26,494 bases of DNA from a virus, in IMG/VR virus record IMGVR_UViG_3300007515_000034, positions 1 to 26,494 of that record. One strand, 5' to 3'. This document shows positions 17,201-25,066 of the stretch, piece by piece. The position numbers and the translations under genes were made by a program. Under the pieces are notes generated by a model, which ran no database searches, was not told where the DNA came from, and saw only the letters and a list, made by a program, of their open reading frames with translations. Positions within the stretch are counted from its first letter, which is position 1; the number at the start of each line of letters is the position of its first letter.

Positions 17201-18476
17201 TTCATATGGTGGTGTTGCAGAAGGATCAACAGAAATGAGTTGGGGTAATATTCCAAGTTATATACCTAGTGTGATTGATCCATTAGGACTAGAGGCTGAC
17301 GGAGTAATTGAATTATCAGACGCAGTAGATTTTAGAAGTCATGTGGGTAGATTACACGATCCTTCAGGAGCATTTAATGTGTCATCTCAAACTGATGTTT
17401 CAGATATTAACTCTCAACCATTAGCTTATGATTCAGATAGTTTCACAGGAACAGGTGCAGTAGTGATAGACTTACCACAAAGTGAAACATCATTATCAAC
17501 TACAGCTATGACACACTATTTACCAAGAATAGATAAGATTTCATTAAGTTCAGAAGGTGGATTCCTTCATTCACAAGGTACTGCATCAGACACACCAGCA
17601 GCACCAACAACACCAAACAATTCAATATTATTACATACTTTATGGATTTCTCCATACACATTTGATATTGATGAGATAGGTGTTTCTTCAGAAGATCATA
17701 AACGATTTACAATGAAAGATATTGGTAGAATACAAGGTAGAGTTAGAAACCTTGAAAGAGTAACAAGCTTTAATGTATTAGAAATGCAAACAAGTATGGA
17801 AAACATTAAAGATGCTGACGGATTAGATAGATTTAAGTCAGGATTTGTAACCGATAACTTTAGAGGACACAAAGTAGGTAATGTAGGACATATAGATTAT
17901 AAATGTTCTATTGATAGAGAACCAGGAACATTAAGGCCACAACACAATACTAGATTTATTGATATTTCTATAAACGCTAGTTCTTCATCAGGTTATCAAA
18001 AAACTGGTGATTTAATTACATTACCTTATACAGAAACAGCTTATGTGACTATTGATAAGGCTTCTACTACGGAATTTGTTAATCCATATGATGTAGTACT
18101 ATTTAATGGTACAGTTACATTGAGTCCTTCAAAAGATATGTGGTTCGACACAGAAAGATTACCAACTGTTAGAAGAACAGTCGAAGGAGACTATGATGCA
18201 GTAGTTGCAGGTTTAGGTAATGCTTTAGGAACAGTTTGGAATAACTGGCAAACAGATTGGGTAGGTGAACCTATAGTTGAAGTTCAAGTAGAGAGAACTG
18301 GCGGTCATCCCGGTCGAGTTAGAGTACCTGGTAGGAGACCAACAACAACTAGAAGAACACCGCGTAGACAAGAAAGAGGTAATTCAGCAAACAGACAAGG
18401 TAATCGTGGTGGAGTTTCTAATCAAGCCGGTGGTGGTAGAAATATGTCTGGTCGTGGATGGGAGCAGATGAGATAA
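14283..18476 (+). CDS. DUF4815-type baseplate structural protein with Arg-rich tail
   Basis: A 1397-aa virion protein. The first 60 residues (LNVSPYYDDYSESKNFHRIL, FRPANAIQARELTQLQSIL, then VERFGNHLFQEGALVMGG) are the typical start of DUF4815 proteins, which marine T4-like phages carry where T4 has genes 9-10; a peripheral baseplate role is inferred from that position. About residues 350-380 have VAIMSPGKAYVKGHEV, another family motif. Residues about 494-555 and 855-900 are TSGA-type beta-modules. The region near 950-1200 (VIELSDAVDFRSHVG, MTHYLPRIDKISL, FTMKDIGRIQGRVRNLERVT) belongs to the conserved C-terminal part. The last 58 residues (about 1340-1397) are rich in Arg and Gly, with 14 Arg and no Lys. 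It follows gp8 by 9 nt with TAAGGGA as Shine-Dalgarno. Confidence 0.82.
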   Translation: MAQNTDLNVSPYYDDYSESKNFHRILFRPANAIQARELTQLQSILQNQVERFGNHLFQEGALVMGGTTTVNKEYYAVKVNDANPNSNGTATAETFRAAAVGKYYQGKTSQTVGKCINTAAKTTDGDPLTLFFTYVKSGNPTGTTYYDSFTDNEEIEEVALDANGDYSTSGNSDNEFKTIETDSTFTGSAVTVRSGIFYTRGFFVRCDEQTLILDKYSNTPTYRIGLVIGETVIDSADDTTLLDNATGTTNENAPGANRLKISLTLAKKAVSGTQDIDNFLELCRVEAGIITKQVEVTAYATLEKTLARRTFDESGDYVVKPFQLELREHLNSRVNNGVYLSTDATTPGDESKFVAIMSPGKAYVKGHEVDKPSQNLITISKARTTEDAGALAVPFEIGNYYTVNSIFGQPEFGTGDSAVYPYGTIDLYTDAKASLGDSSASGDLIGKARVRYFNCTSPTVGSGVHTAASVHRIYLFDVRMFTKLTVNGTSLALTAGQRIKGVTSGAKATVAVSRASATATTVWVMDVEGTFTTEVIRKESDTSGGPTISAVRSYSTDRVRSLYQASRTSNSANFTADVVTTDSQYILTGTVIGASGDATQTGVNTKFSQELKEGDVIVAPSGTEKIVLSITSDTSIELTGNGVAENGKYIRQRAQLQEQEKTIAIGPTPKDFVSSLTPNSMVVRKQATVTLSSGTGTITAANDEVLVAEDNNDYMITIMESNEGSDADEGDVVDIGENLSGQTLAVAGGSGGAMTITAAGSTPITDGDQLKVVYAVTKDVANNNGTKTLRRSRGVKVSTPASTGGASTIYGTNYNDEIITLGVPDVYAVRAVFESNDTTDALPPKLTVASGMGACQPGDKLTGSVTGAIGRVIQKSGNDIYFYYQNRNVRFTTSDVIKNEMNSDSATDSRQCTAITIDSKDISENFVLDDGQRDGYYGLASIKRKAGKPAPQATILVIFDYFTSGGGSFYTANSYGGVAEGSTEMSWGNIPSYIPSVIDPLGLEADGVIELSDAVDFRSHVGRLHDPSGAFNVSSQTDVSDINSQPLAYDSDSFTGTGAVVIDLPQSETSLSTTAMTHYLPRIDKISLSSEGGFLHSQGTASDTPAAPTTPNNSILLHTLWISPYTFDIDEIGVSSEDHKRFTMKDIGRIQGRVRNLERVTSFNVLEMQTSMENIKDADGLDRFKSGFVTDNFRGHKVGNVGHIDYKCSIDREPGTLRPQHNTRFIDISINASSSSGYQKTGDLITLPYTETAYVTIDKASTTEFVNPYDVVLFNGTVTLSPSKDMWFDTERLPTVRRTVEGDYDAVVAGLGNALGTVWNNWQTDWVGEPIVEVQVERTGGHPGRVRVPGRRPTTTRRTPRRQERGNSANRQGNRGGVSNQAGGGRNMSGRGWEQMR

Positions 18477-18477
18477 A

Positions 18478-20955
18478 ATGACTATAAAAATAACAACAAC
18501 TACTACAACTACACAAAACAAAAGAGAAATTAGGTCGGGTGTAACTACTTCTGTAGTCGAAGAATTCGCAGAAACAAAAGGAGACAGAATTGTATCTACT
18601 AACATATCTCAAACAATGAGAAGTAGAGATATTACTGTTACAGGAGAAAACTTTAAACCTAATACAAGATACTATATTTTCTTTGATGGTATAGATGTTA
18701 ATGCACACATGACTCCTACTTCAGCTACATATGGTATTGGAAGTGGAACAGCAAAAGGAACAGGATTAAGATCAGATAATTTAGGAAAAGTATCAGGAAC
18801 ATTCTCTATACCTAATTCAGAAGAATTAAATTTCTCTACAGGAACAAAGACATTAAAGATTACAGACAGTTCAGCTAATTCAGCTGATTCATTATCACAA
18901 GGAATTGCACAATACGATGCATCAGGAACAATTACTGTTGTTCAAGAAGAAATTACATCAACAAGAAACGCGAGAGTCATCCAACAAGAAATCTCTGATA
19001 GTAGAATGACAACTTCTGTAGAGAAGTCAGAAGAAGTTAGATATGTTGATCCATTAGCACAATCATTTGTTATAGATACGAGAGGTGGTGTCTTTATAAC
19101 TTCTGTAGACTTATATTTTGGAGCTAAAGATACAGCTCTCCCAGTAACAGTTCAACTAAGACACATGAGTAATGGTTTCCCAACTCAAAAAATACTTCCA
19201 TTCGGAGAAAAAGTTTTATATCCATCATCTGTTAATGTATCAGGTGATGCTAGTTCAGTAACTAAGTTTACATTCCCTTCACCAGTATATCTAGAAAATC
19301 TTAGAGAATATTGTATTGTTGTAATGTCAAACTCTAATGTTTATACTTGTTGGGTATCAGAAATGGGACAAAGAGATATTACTTCAAATGATTTCATAGA
19401 TCAACAACCATATGCTGGGTCAATGTTTAAATCACAAAACAACTCAACTTGGACACCTGATCAAATGAGAGATATTAAAATGACAATTAACAGAGCTAGT
19501 TTCACAACAGGACAAACATCATCTGTAGTCTTTGAAAACGCAGCATTAGGAACAGACACTTTACAAAATAATCCTATTGAAACAGTATCAGGGTCAAAAA
19601 CATTTAGAGTTAGACATTATTCTCATGGTAATTATGATCAATCAAAATCTAATATTACAATTGCGGGAGTTACAGGAGACAGAACAGGTTCAGCATATTG
19701 TTTTGCAGATGATACAGTTACAAAAACTAGTGGAACAATGGAAAATGGAACATATTCAGCTAGAACTGTTTCTTCAACTTCTGGTAGTGGAACAGGATTA
19801 GCTGTAACTTATGTTGTAGCATCAAATGCTACTACTTCAATAGTTATTACAAATCCTGGACAAGGATATGCAGCGAATGATACAGTCACATTAACAAATC
19901 AAGCTGAAGATAGTGGGAGTGCACAAACCAATTCAATAACATTTACAATAGCTGCAATTAAAGAAACTTTAGGTGGAATACCTATTGACTTTATTAATGC
20001 AACTCATAGTGCAGGAACTAGTGCATCAGGATCAACATCTGGTGCTAAGATTATGTCAGATATAGATGAATACTTAATAACAATACCTGATTCAGTTTGG
20101 CCAGTTAGAGCCAATTCAAATAATGCAACTGCTAACTATCAAGGTGCCACAGAAAATACAACTGGAGGTGGAGAGGCTGTTACAGCTACATCAAACACAT
20201 ACTTTGATCTTATTCACACAGCGATACCTAGTGTTGAATTACCAAACACAGCGATTACAACTACCTTTAAAGCAACAAGTGCAACAGTACCTACATATTT
20301 GTCTAGTCCAACATCATCATATACAAAAGACACAAGTTCAACGACAATTACATTGAACAATAATAATTATTTAAATACACCAAAACTTGTAGCATCATCA
20401 ATCAATGAATCAAGTGAAATGAGTAGTGCTAAAAGTTTTGATGTAACTTGTCAATTAAGTTCAACAGCAAACAATGTTTCACCTGTATTAGATGTAGATT
20501 CTTTAGGTGTTATGGCAATACAAAACAGAATTAATAATATAGATTCATCAACAGATGTTGAAGCTGGGACTTATGTAAGTTCTACAGAAGCGAAAGGAGA
20601 TAGTAACGCTTGTATCTATGTTACAAAGAGAATACAATTAGAGAATCCAGCAAACGCTATTCATATTATGTTTGATGGATATCGAGTACCACATGGAACA
20701 ACAAATCCAGATATTCATGTTTATTATAAAGTAGCAGGACCAGACACGAACATGCCTTTTGATGAAATGGGTTGGGTTCTAGGAACAATAAAGAAAACAG
20801 TTCAACCAGATGCATCAGACTTTAGAGAATATCTCTATGAGATTGAAGGATTAGAAGATTTTAATACATTTGCGATTAAGATGGTATTACAAGCAGTAGA
20901 TACATCTAACCCACCATTGGTTGAGAACTTTAGAGCAATAGCATTGAGTACATAA
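18478..20955 (+). CDS. Baseplate/fibre-connector structural protein paired with the DUF4815 gene
   Basis: An 825-aa virion protein. After a Thr-rich start (seven Thr in a row at residues 6-12) come motifs highly conserved in marine T4-like structural proteins: SQTMRSRDITVTGENFKPNTR then FFDGIDVN (about 42-75), VDPLAQSFVID (about 189-199), VTQ-type strands with HMSNGFPTQKILPFGEKV (about 222-242), and SQNNSTWTPDQMRDIKM (about 318-335). In relatives these motifs occur next to, or fused with, DUF4815 proteins, so it is likely a gp10-like outer baseplate piece that holds fibres; this role is inferred. A GQGY beta-unit sits near residues 455-475. It starts one base after the previous stop and its own stop overlaps the next start (TAATG), so the genes are coupled. 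Confidence 0.75.
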   Translation: MTIKITTTTTTTQNKREIRSGVTTSVVEEFAETKGDRIVSTNISQTMRSRDITVTGENFKPNTRYYIFFDGIDVNAHMTPTSATYGIGSGTAKGTGLRSDNLGKVSGTFSIPNSEELNFSTGTKTLKITDSSANSADSLSQGIAQYDASGTITVVQEEITSTRNARVIQQEISDSRMTTSVEKSEEVRYVDPLAQSFVIDTRGGVFITSVDLYFGAKDTALPVTVQLRHMSNGFPTQKILPFGEKVLYPSSVNVSGDASSVTKFTFPSPVYLENLREYCIVVMSNSNVYTCWVSEMGQRDITSNDFIDQQPYAGSMFKSQNNSTWTPDQMRDIKMTINRASFTTGQTSSVVFENAALGTDTLQNNPIETVSGSKTFRVRHYSHGNYDQSKSNITIAGVTGDRTGSAYCFADDTVTKTSGTMENGTYSARTVSSTSGSGTGLAVTYVVASNATTSIVITNPGQGYAANDTVTLTNQAEDSGSAQTNSITFTIAAIKETLGGIPIDFINATHSAGTSASGSTSGAKIMSDIDEYLITIPDSVWPVRANSNNATANYQGATENTTGGGEAVTATSNTYFDLIHTAIPSVELPNTAITTTFKATSATVPTYLSSPTSSYTKDTSSTTITLNNNNYLNTPKLVASSINESSEMSSAKSFDVTCQLSSTANNVSPVLDVDSLGVMAIQNRINNIDSSTDVEAGTYVSSTEAKGDSNACIYVTKRIQLENPANAIHIMFDGYRVPHGTTNPDIHVYYKVAGPDTNMPFDEMGWVLGTIKKTVQPDASDFREYLYEIEGLEDFNTFAIKMVLQAVDTSNPPLVENFRAIALST

Positions 20956-21167
20956 TGAGCAAGATTGAAGGTAGACCAGATTTAGAACGAGATGATAGCA
21001 ACAACGCTATTATCAATAAAGATACAAGTTCTTTCTTACAGGCTAGAGCAGCGAAAGAACGAAGAAGAATAGAAAAGAATGAGATAAATACTCTTAAAGA
21101 TGAAATTAATGATATGAAAGAACTATTATTACAAATTAACGAGAAGATGAAATGGCAAGAACAGTAG
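20955..21167 (+). CDS. Small coiled-coil protein before the tail fibre
   Basis: A 70-aa highly charged protein of unknown function. Residues 1-28 include RPDLERDDSNNAIINKDT, a pattern seen in small proteins next to fibre genes in other marine T4-like phages (from memory). Residues about 30-68 are a predicted coiled coil, with heptad-like Ile/Leu spacing in IEKNEINTLKDEINDMKELLL. It overlaps the previous stop by 1 nt and the fibre start by 16 nt in another frame, so it is tightly coupled to the fibre. It may be a fibre assembly factor or a trimerising connector; neither is shown. Confidence 0.7.
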   Translation: MSKIEGRPDLERDDSNNAIINKDTSSFLQARAAKERRRIEKNEINTLKDEINDMKELLLQINEKMKWQEQ

Positions 21168-24100
21168 ATACAAGTTCAACTTTTGAGAACTGGAGACAGA
21201 ATTATAACGATCTAGCAACTGATGTTGGTGATAAGGATGCATTAATTACTGCAGACAAATCAAGTATTGTAAATGCAATTAATGATATTATGGGTCAATA
21301 CTTCTTCTTTCAAGACTTTGATTTTGATGGATCAGATGGAGCCAGTTCAAATACAGTATTCTCTGGAGCAGACAATGCTGGGAATGTATTACAATATAAA
21401 ACATCAAAAGTATTAGTATACAAAAATGGACTTCTATTAAGAAGTGGAACAGACTATACTGCACTCAATGGTACTTCTGTTACTTTAACATCATCAGCTA
21501 ACAATAGTGATGTCATTCGTATCAGTTCGTACACAGGTTCATATACAGCTACACCTTCAGGTGCAGAAACTTTATTCCGTTGGAATATAGCTGGAGATGA
21601 TGTTTGGAATAACAACTCAGGTGGTATGGTTATACAATCTGGAAGAGCTATTGGAAGTATCGTAACATCTCCGACAGTTGCAAACTCAATTCAATTTGAC
21701 GGACCTGTATATCACAATGGTACTATAACAGTAGGTGTTAATGATACTGGCCATGATGTTAAGTTCTTTGGAGCAACAGCTGGTAAATCTTTATTGTGGG
21801 ATGAAAGTGCTGATAAATTAATTATTACAGGTACATTAAATCTTACAGGTGATGCGACATTTAATTCTAAGTTATATCTAGAAGATAACTTAGATATGCC
21901 AGACTCTGCTAAAGTTATATTAGGTACTGGAGATGATTTACAAATTTATCATGATGGTTCTGATTCTTATATTAAAGATGCTGGAACTGGTGGATTAAAA
22001 GTAGACACTAATACATTTGACTTGAGGAATGCTGCTGGTAATGAAACAATGATCTCAACTGCTGAGAATGGTGCAGTTAATCTTTATTACGACAACGCTT
22101 CAAAACTCCACACACAATCAGATGGTATAGAAGTAACAGGTGATACTGACACAGACACATTAACTGTTTCAGGTAATGCCACAGTTGGTGGAACATTAGG
22201 AGTTACAGGAGTAGCAACATTTACTGCTGTACCCGTTTTACCCGGAGACACAATAGATTCACAACATATAGTAGATGATGCTATTGATTCAGAACATTAT
22301 GCTGCAGGCTCAATAGATAGTGCACATATAGCAAACAATGCTGTTACTACGACACAATTAAATGTTGCAGCTGCAGGAACTTCAGGACAAGTTTTAAGTT
22401 CAGATGGAGATGGATCATTCTCATGGACTAATGTATCAAACACAAACACAACATATACTCAAGAATGGGTAGACAGTGGTGACAATGCTATATTAAGATT
22501 GAATCCAAGTACAGGGTCAGATGATGATCTTGTAATGATTGCAGGTACAGGTATTTCTTTAACACCAAGTGGTGATAATCTTACTATAACTGCAACAGCA
22601 GCTTCTCCTGGTGATGGTGTATTAACTTTAGCAGAAGGTGCTTTAGTTGATCTTAGTGGTGGTGATTATACATTCTCTGCCAATCAATCAGGTAATCAGA
22701 CAGTAACTTTTGCAGTTGATTTATCAGAACTTACTGATATGACTCAAAGTTGGGTTGAAGCTGAAGATGAGTTTGTTGTCTTAGATAACGGATCACAAAA
22801 GAGAAAACTATCATCAGAAATATTTGGAGCAGGAGCATTTCTTGACACAGCTGCAGTTAGTAATGGAGCTACAACACTTGTAACAGGTGATCATGTATAC
22901 GATTGGGTTACAGCACAAGGTTATACAACTGAAACAGGAGATATCACAGGAGTAACAGCAGGAACAGGTTTATCAGGTGGTGGAAATTCAGGAGCCGTTA
23001 CTTTAGCCTTAGATTTAACAGAACTTACGGCATCTACAACCAACGGCGATGGTCATCACTTTATAGTTCTTAGTGGAGGCGGTACCGCAAGGAAATTAGT
23101 TAAGGGTAATATAGCTTTATCTGAATTTAACAATGATTCTAATTGGACAAGTAATACAGGTACAGTTACTAGTGTAGCAGTTACTACAGCTGCAGGTTTA
23201 GATGGTGCAACAACTATTACAAGTTCAGGAACAATAGCTCTAAGTTTAGACTTATCAGAACTTCCTGATATGACTCAATCTTGGGCGAATGGTACAGATG
23301 AATTTATTGTCTTAGACGATGGTGTAGAAAAGAGAAAACTTTCATCAGAAATATTTGGTTCAAATGCATTTAACTCTACAACAATTCCAACTAACAACAA
23401 TCAGTTGTCAAATGGTGCAGGTTATACAACGAATACAGGTACTGTCTTAAAAACAGGTACAATAAATGCTAATGAATACGCAAGATGGGATGATGCAAAC
23501 ACATTAGAAGGTAGAACAACATCGGAAGTAAGAGATGATTTGGGCGTTCCTAATTTGACTGGAACTATTAATGCTAATGAGTTCGCAAGATTTACAGACG
23601 CAAATACACTACATGCATTAACCGCAGCTGAAGTCAGATCAGCTTTGAATGTTGAAAATGGTGCTACAGCAGACCAGAGTAATGCAGAAATAAGAACTGC
23701 AGTGGAAGCTGCTTCAGATTCAAATGTATTTACTGACGCTGATCATAGTAAATTAAATGGAATTGCATCGAGTGCTAATAACTATAGTCATCCATCGCAT
23801 CCTGGAGATGATTTTAGTGTAGATACGGGTGCATTATCAGGTGCTGTTGTTGTATCTGATATTGATATCAATGTAACTACTGATGGTTCAGGTCATGTTA
23901 CTGATGCTAATGGTTCTGTAGCTACACGAACTTTAACTTTAGCAAATCTAGGTTATACAGGTGTAACTAATGCTAATCGTATTACATTAAACAGTTTGGA
24001 CAGTGGAAACTTTACATTTGGAACTGGTATTGGAATATCTACACGCGATATTCAGGTTGGAGGTGGAACAAACTTAACAGCAGAGGCTAATGGTTTAGCA

Positions 24101-24466
24101 TTAGATGCATCTATTACACTTACTTCTGTTAGTTGTTCAGGTGATATCACAGCAAATACTTCAGATGCAAGATTAAAAGATGTAATAGGAATTATAGAAA
24201 ATCCATTAGAGAAATTATCTAAGATTAATGGATATGATTTTACATGGAATGAGACAGCTAAGAGTTTAGAAGATAATACTTTTGATGATGAACCACAAAT
24301 AGGTGTCATGGCACAAGAAATTGAAGAAGTACTGCCTTCAGTTGTTAAACCATCAGCATTTGAAGGATATAATACAGTTCAGTATGAGAAGATAGTTCCA
24401 TTACTGATTGAATCAATAAAAGAATTACAAAAAGAAGTAGAGTCTCTAAAAGACTCAAAAACATAA
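21152..24466 (+). CDS. Tail fibre with C-terminal S74 self-cleaving chaperone domain
   Basis: An 1104-aa tail fibre, probably a host-recognition protein. The N-terminus (about 10-135) has STFENWRQNYNDLATDVGDK and a KVLVYKNGLLLRSGTDYTA segment, used by marine phage fibres to attach to the baseplate. The middle is fibrous and repetitive: DDLQIYHDGSDSYI near 267-280, IDSxHI-type repeats near 370-400, two DMTQSW...KRKLSSEIFG units (93 nt each) and two TGTINANE units. The C-terminus is an intramolecular chaperone (peptidase S74): SDARLKD with Ser1004 and Lys1009 as the expected Ser-Lys dyad, then IGVMAQEIEEVLP, a YEKIVPLLIESIKELQKEV helix and the end. Cleavage before Ser1004 would release about 101 residues after trimer folding. 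The gene overlaps its upstream neighbour by 16 nt and is the last of this unit. Confidence 0.9.
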   Translation: MARTVDTSSTFENWRQNYNDLATDVGDKDALITADKSSIVNAINDIMGQYFFFQDFDFDGSDGASSNTVFSGADNAGNVLQYKTSKVLVYKNGLLLRSGTDYTALNGTSVTLTSSANNSDVIRISSYTGSYTATPSGAETLFRWNIAGDDVWNNNSGGMVIQSGRAIGSIVTSPTVANSIQFDGPVYHNGTITVGVNDTGHDVKFFGATAGKSLLWDESADKLIITGTLNLTGDATFNSKLYLEDNLDMPDSAKVILGTGDDLQIYHDGSDSYIKDAGTGGLKVDTNTFDLRNAAGNETMISTAENGAVNLYYDNASKLHTQSDGIEVTGDTDTDTLTVSGNATVGGTLGVTGVATFTAVPVLPGDTIDSQHIVDDAIDSEHYAAGSIDSAHIANNAVTTTQLNVAAAGTSGQVLSSDGDGSFSWTNVSNTNTTYTQEWVDSGDNAILRLNPSTGSDDDLVMIAGTGISLTPSGDNLTITATAASPGDGVLTLAEGALVDLSGGDYTFSANQSGNQTVTFAVDLSELTDMTQSWVEAEDEFVVLDNGSQKRKLSSEIFGAGAFLDTAAVSNGATTLVTGDHVYDWVTAQGYTTETGDITGVTAGTGLSGGGNSGAVTLALDLTELTASTTNGDGHHFIVLSGGGTARKLVKGNIALSEFNNDSNWTSNTGTVTSVAVTTAAGLDGATTITSSGTIALSLDLSELPDMTQSWANGTDEFIVLDDGVEKRKLSSEIFGSNAFNSTTIPTNNNQLSNGAGYTTNTGTVLKTGTINANEYARWDDANTLEGRTTSEVRDDLGVPNLTGTINANEFARFTDANTLHALTAAEVRSALNVENGATADQSNAEIRTAVEAASDSNVFTDADHSKLNGIASSANNYSHPSHPGDDFSVDTGALSGAVVVSDIDINVTTDGSGHVTDANGSVATRTLTLANLGYTGVTNANRITLNSLDSGNFTFGTGIGISTRDIQVGGGTNLTAEANGLALDASITLTSVSCSGDITANTSDARLKDVIGIIENPLEKLSKINGYDFTWNETAKSLEDNTFDDEPQIGVMAQEIEEVLPSVVKPSAFEGYNTVQYEKIVPLLIESIKELQKEVESLKDSKT
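21749..21781 (+). repeat. 33-nt repeat shared by two fibre genes, copy 1
   Basis: These 33 bases, coding for part of TGHDVKFFGATA, are identical to 25874-25906 in the second long fibre gene. The encoded similarity extends further on both sides (TVGVNDTGHDVKFFGATA followed by LLWDES). Identity at third codon positions suggests recent copying or exchange between the two fibre genes. Confidence 0.85.
22736..22828 (+). repeat. Internal fibre repeat, copy 1
   Basis: This 93-nt unit encodes DMTQSW, a central DEFVVLD and KRKLSSEIFG. It is matched by 23267-23359 in the same gene with several substitutions. Units of this type form repeated shaft segments and can vary in number by recombination. Confidence 0.75.
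23267..23359 (+). repeat. Internal fibre repeat, copy 2
   Basis: Second copy of the 93-nt unit at 22736-22828, encoding DMTQSW, DEFIVLD and KRKLSSEIFG. The ends are the best conserved parts; the middle has diverged, so the duplication is not very recent. Confidence 0.75.
24440..24456 (+). other. Hairpin at the end of the tail fibre gene
   Basis: GAGTCT (24440-24445) and AGACTC (24451-24456) form a perfect 6-bp stem with a 5-nt loop, inside the last codons of the fibre gene. AAAAAC follows on this strand rather than a T-run, so it is not a standard rightward terminator. It lies just before the promoter-like box at 24462 and may stabilise the fibre mRNA end. Confidence 0.35.
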
Positions 24467-24469
24467 ATA
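24462..24469 (+). promoter_or_regulatory. Probable T4-type late promoter box CATAAATA
   Basis: One mismatch from TATAAATA and identical to the box at 88-95. It overlaps the stop codon of the tail fibre gene. The predicted start near 24475 would leave only about 8 nt before the ATG at 24483. It would start a separate unit for the genes at the right end of the window. Confidence 0.5.
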
Positions 24470-24482
24470 GTAGTGTAATAAG

Positions 24483-24815
24483 ATGGCAGCTTTATCGAAT
24501 TTTTACATAGATCAGGGTTCAGATTTTAGTACAACAGTTAGTTTAACTGATTCTAATGGTGATATTTTGAATTTAACAGGATATACAGCATTAGCACAAG
24601 TTAGAAAGACTTATGGTTCTTCAACAATTGCTGCTACATTTACAACTGCTATAGCAGCTGCAACAGGTCAATTAACATTGTCTTTAACTGATGTACAAAC
24701 AGCAGCTATGACTAGTGGAAGATATGTCTATGATGTAATAATAACTGATTCATCAGGAGACAAAACAAGAGTTTTAGAGGGTCAAGCGATTTTGACTCCA
24801 GGCGTAAGTAGATAA
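24483..24815 (+). CDS. Small beta-rich fibre-associated structural protein
   Basis: A 110-aa protein with FYIDQGSDFSTTVSLTDSNG, LTGYTALAQVRKTYGSS and SGRYVYDVIITDSSGDKTRV, ending in a LEGQAILTPGVSR strand. This layout is common in marine T4-like phages beside fibre genes and resembles the beta-sandwich N-terminal domain of BppU-type baseplate proteins; the resemblance is by eye. It has no signal peptide or membrane segment, so a virion or fibre-tip role is likely but unproven. It starts 16 nt after the long fibre gene, right behind a CATAAATA box, and lies 1 nt before the next gene. Confidence 0.68.
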   Translation: MAALSNFYIDQGSDFSTTVSLTDSNGDILNLTGYTALAQVRKTYGSSTIAATFTTAIAAATGQLTLSLTDVQTAAMTSGRYVYDVIITDSSGDKTRVLEGQAILTPGVSR

Positions 24816-24816
24816 T

Positions 24817-25059
24817 ATGGCAAATATAAATGTTAAAGTAAATCCAGTAACCACGACAAGTGTTTCTGTTGGTAGCACTGGTAATAAAGTTAAACAAGTT
24901 GCTATTGGTACAGTTGCTGCAGAAAACTTTACTTTAAATGATTTAAGAAATGTAGACACAACAACTGTTACAGCTTCAGATGGAGATTGTATTGTTTATG
25001 ATGCATCTACTAATAAATTTGAAGCTTCTTCTGGTATAGATGGTGGATATTACGGGTAA
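24817..25059 (+). CDS. Small fibre-associated protein
   Basis: An 80-aa protein without a known function. Its second half contains LNDLRNVDTTTV and DCIVYDASTNKFEASSG, matching the LxDVDTT...LVYDxxTxKF segment found in many marine phage fibre proteins. The first half (residues 1-35) is Val/Thr/Lys-rich and probably beta-stranded. It sits 1 nt after the preceding gene and 7 nt before the next fibre gene, so the three are probably made together. It may be a detached fibre domain or a connector for the following fibre. Confidence 0.62.
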   Translation: MANINVKVNPVTTTSVSVGSTGNKVKQVAIGTVAAENFTLNDLRNVDTTTVTASDGDCIVYDASTNKFEASSGIDGGYYG

Positions 25060-25066
25060 AAAATAA

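Noticed and set aside
18487-18520. ACA/ACT triplet run at the start of the 825-aa gene as a phase-variable repeat
   Set aside because: The repeat is built of triplets and imperfect, so slippage would not shift the frame. It simply encodes a poly-Thr start.
18384-18708. Two overlapping reverse-strand frames around the DUF4815/825-aa junction
   Set aside because: Their products are Val/Ser/Cys/Phe-rich shadows of the Thr-rich and Arg-rich coding on the other strand, and they cover conserved genes.
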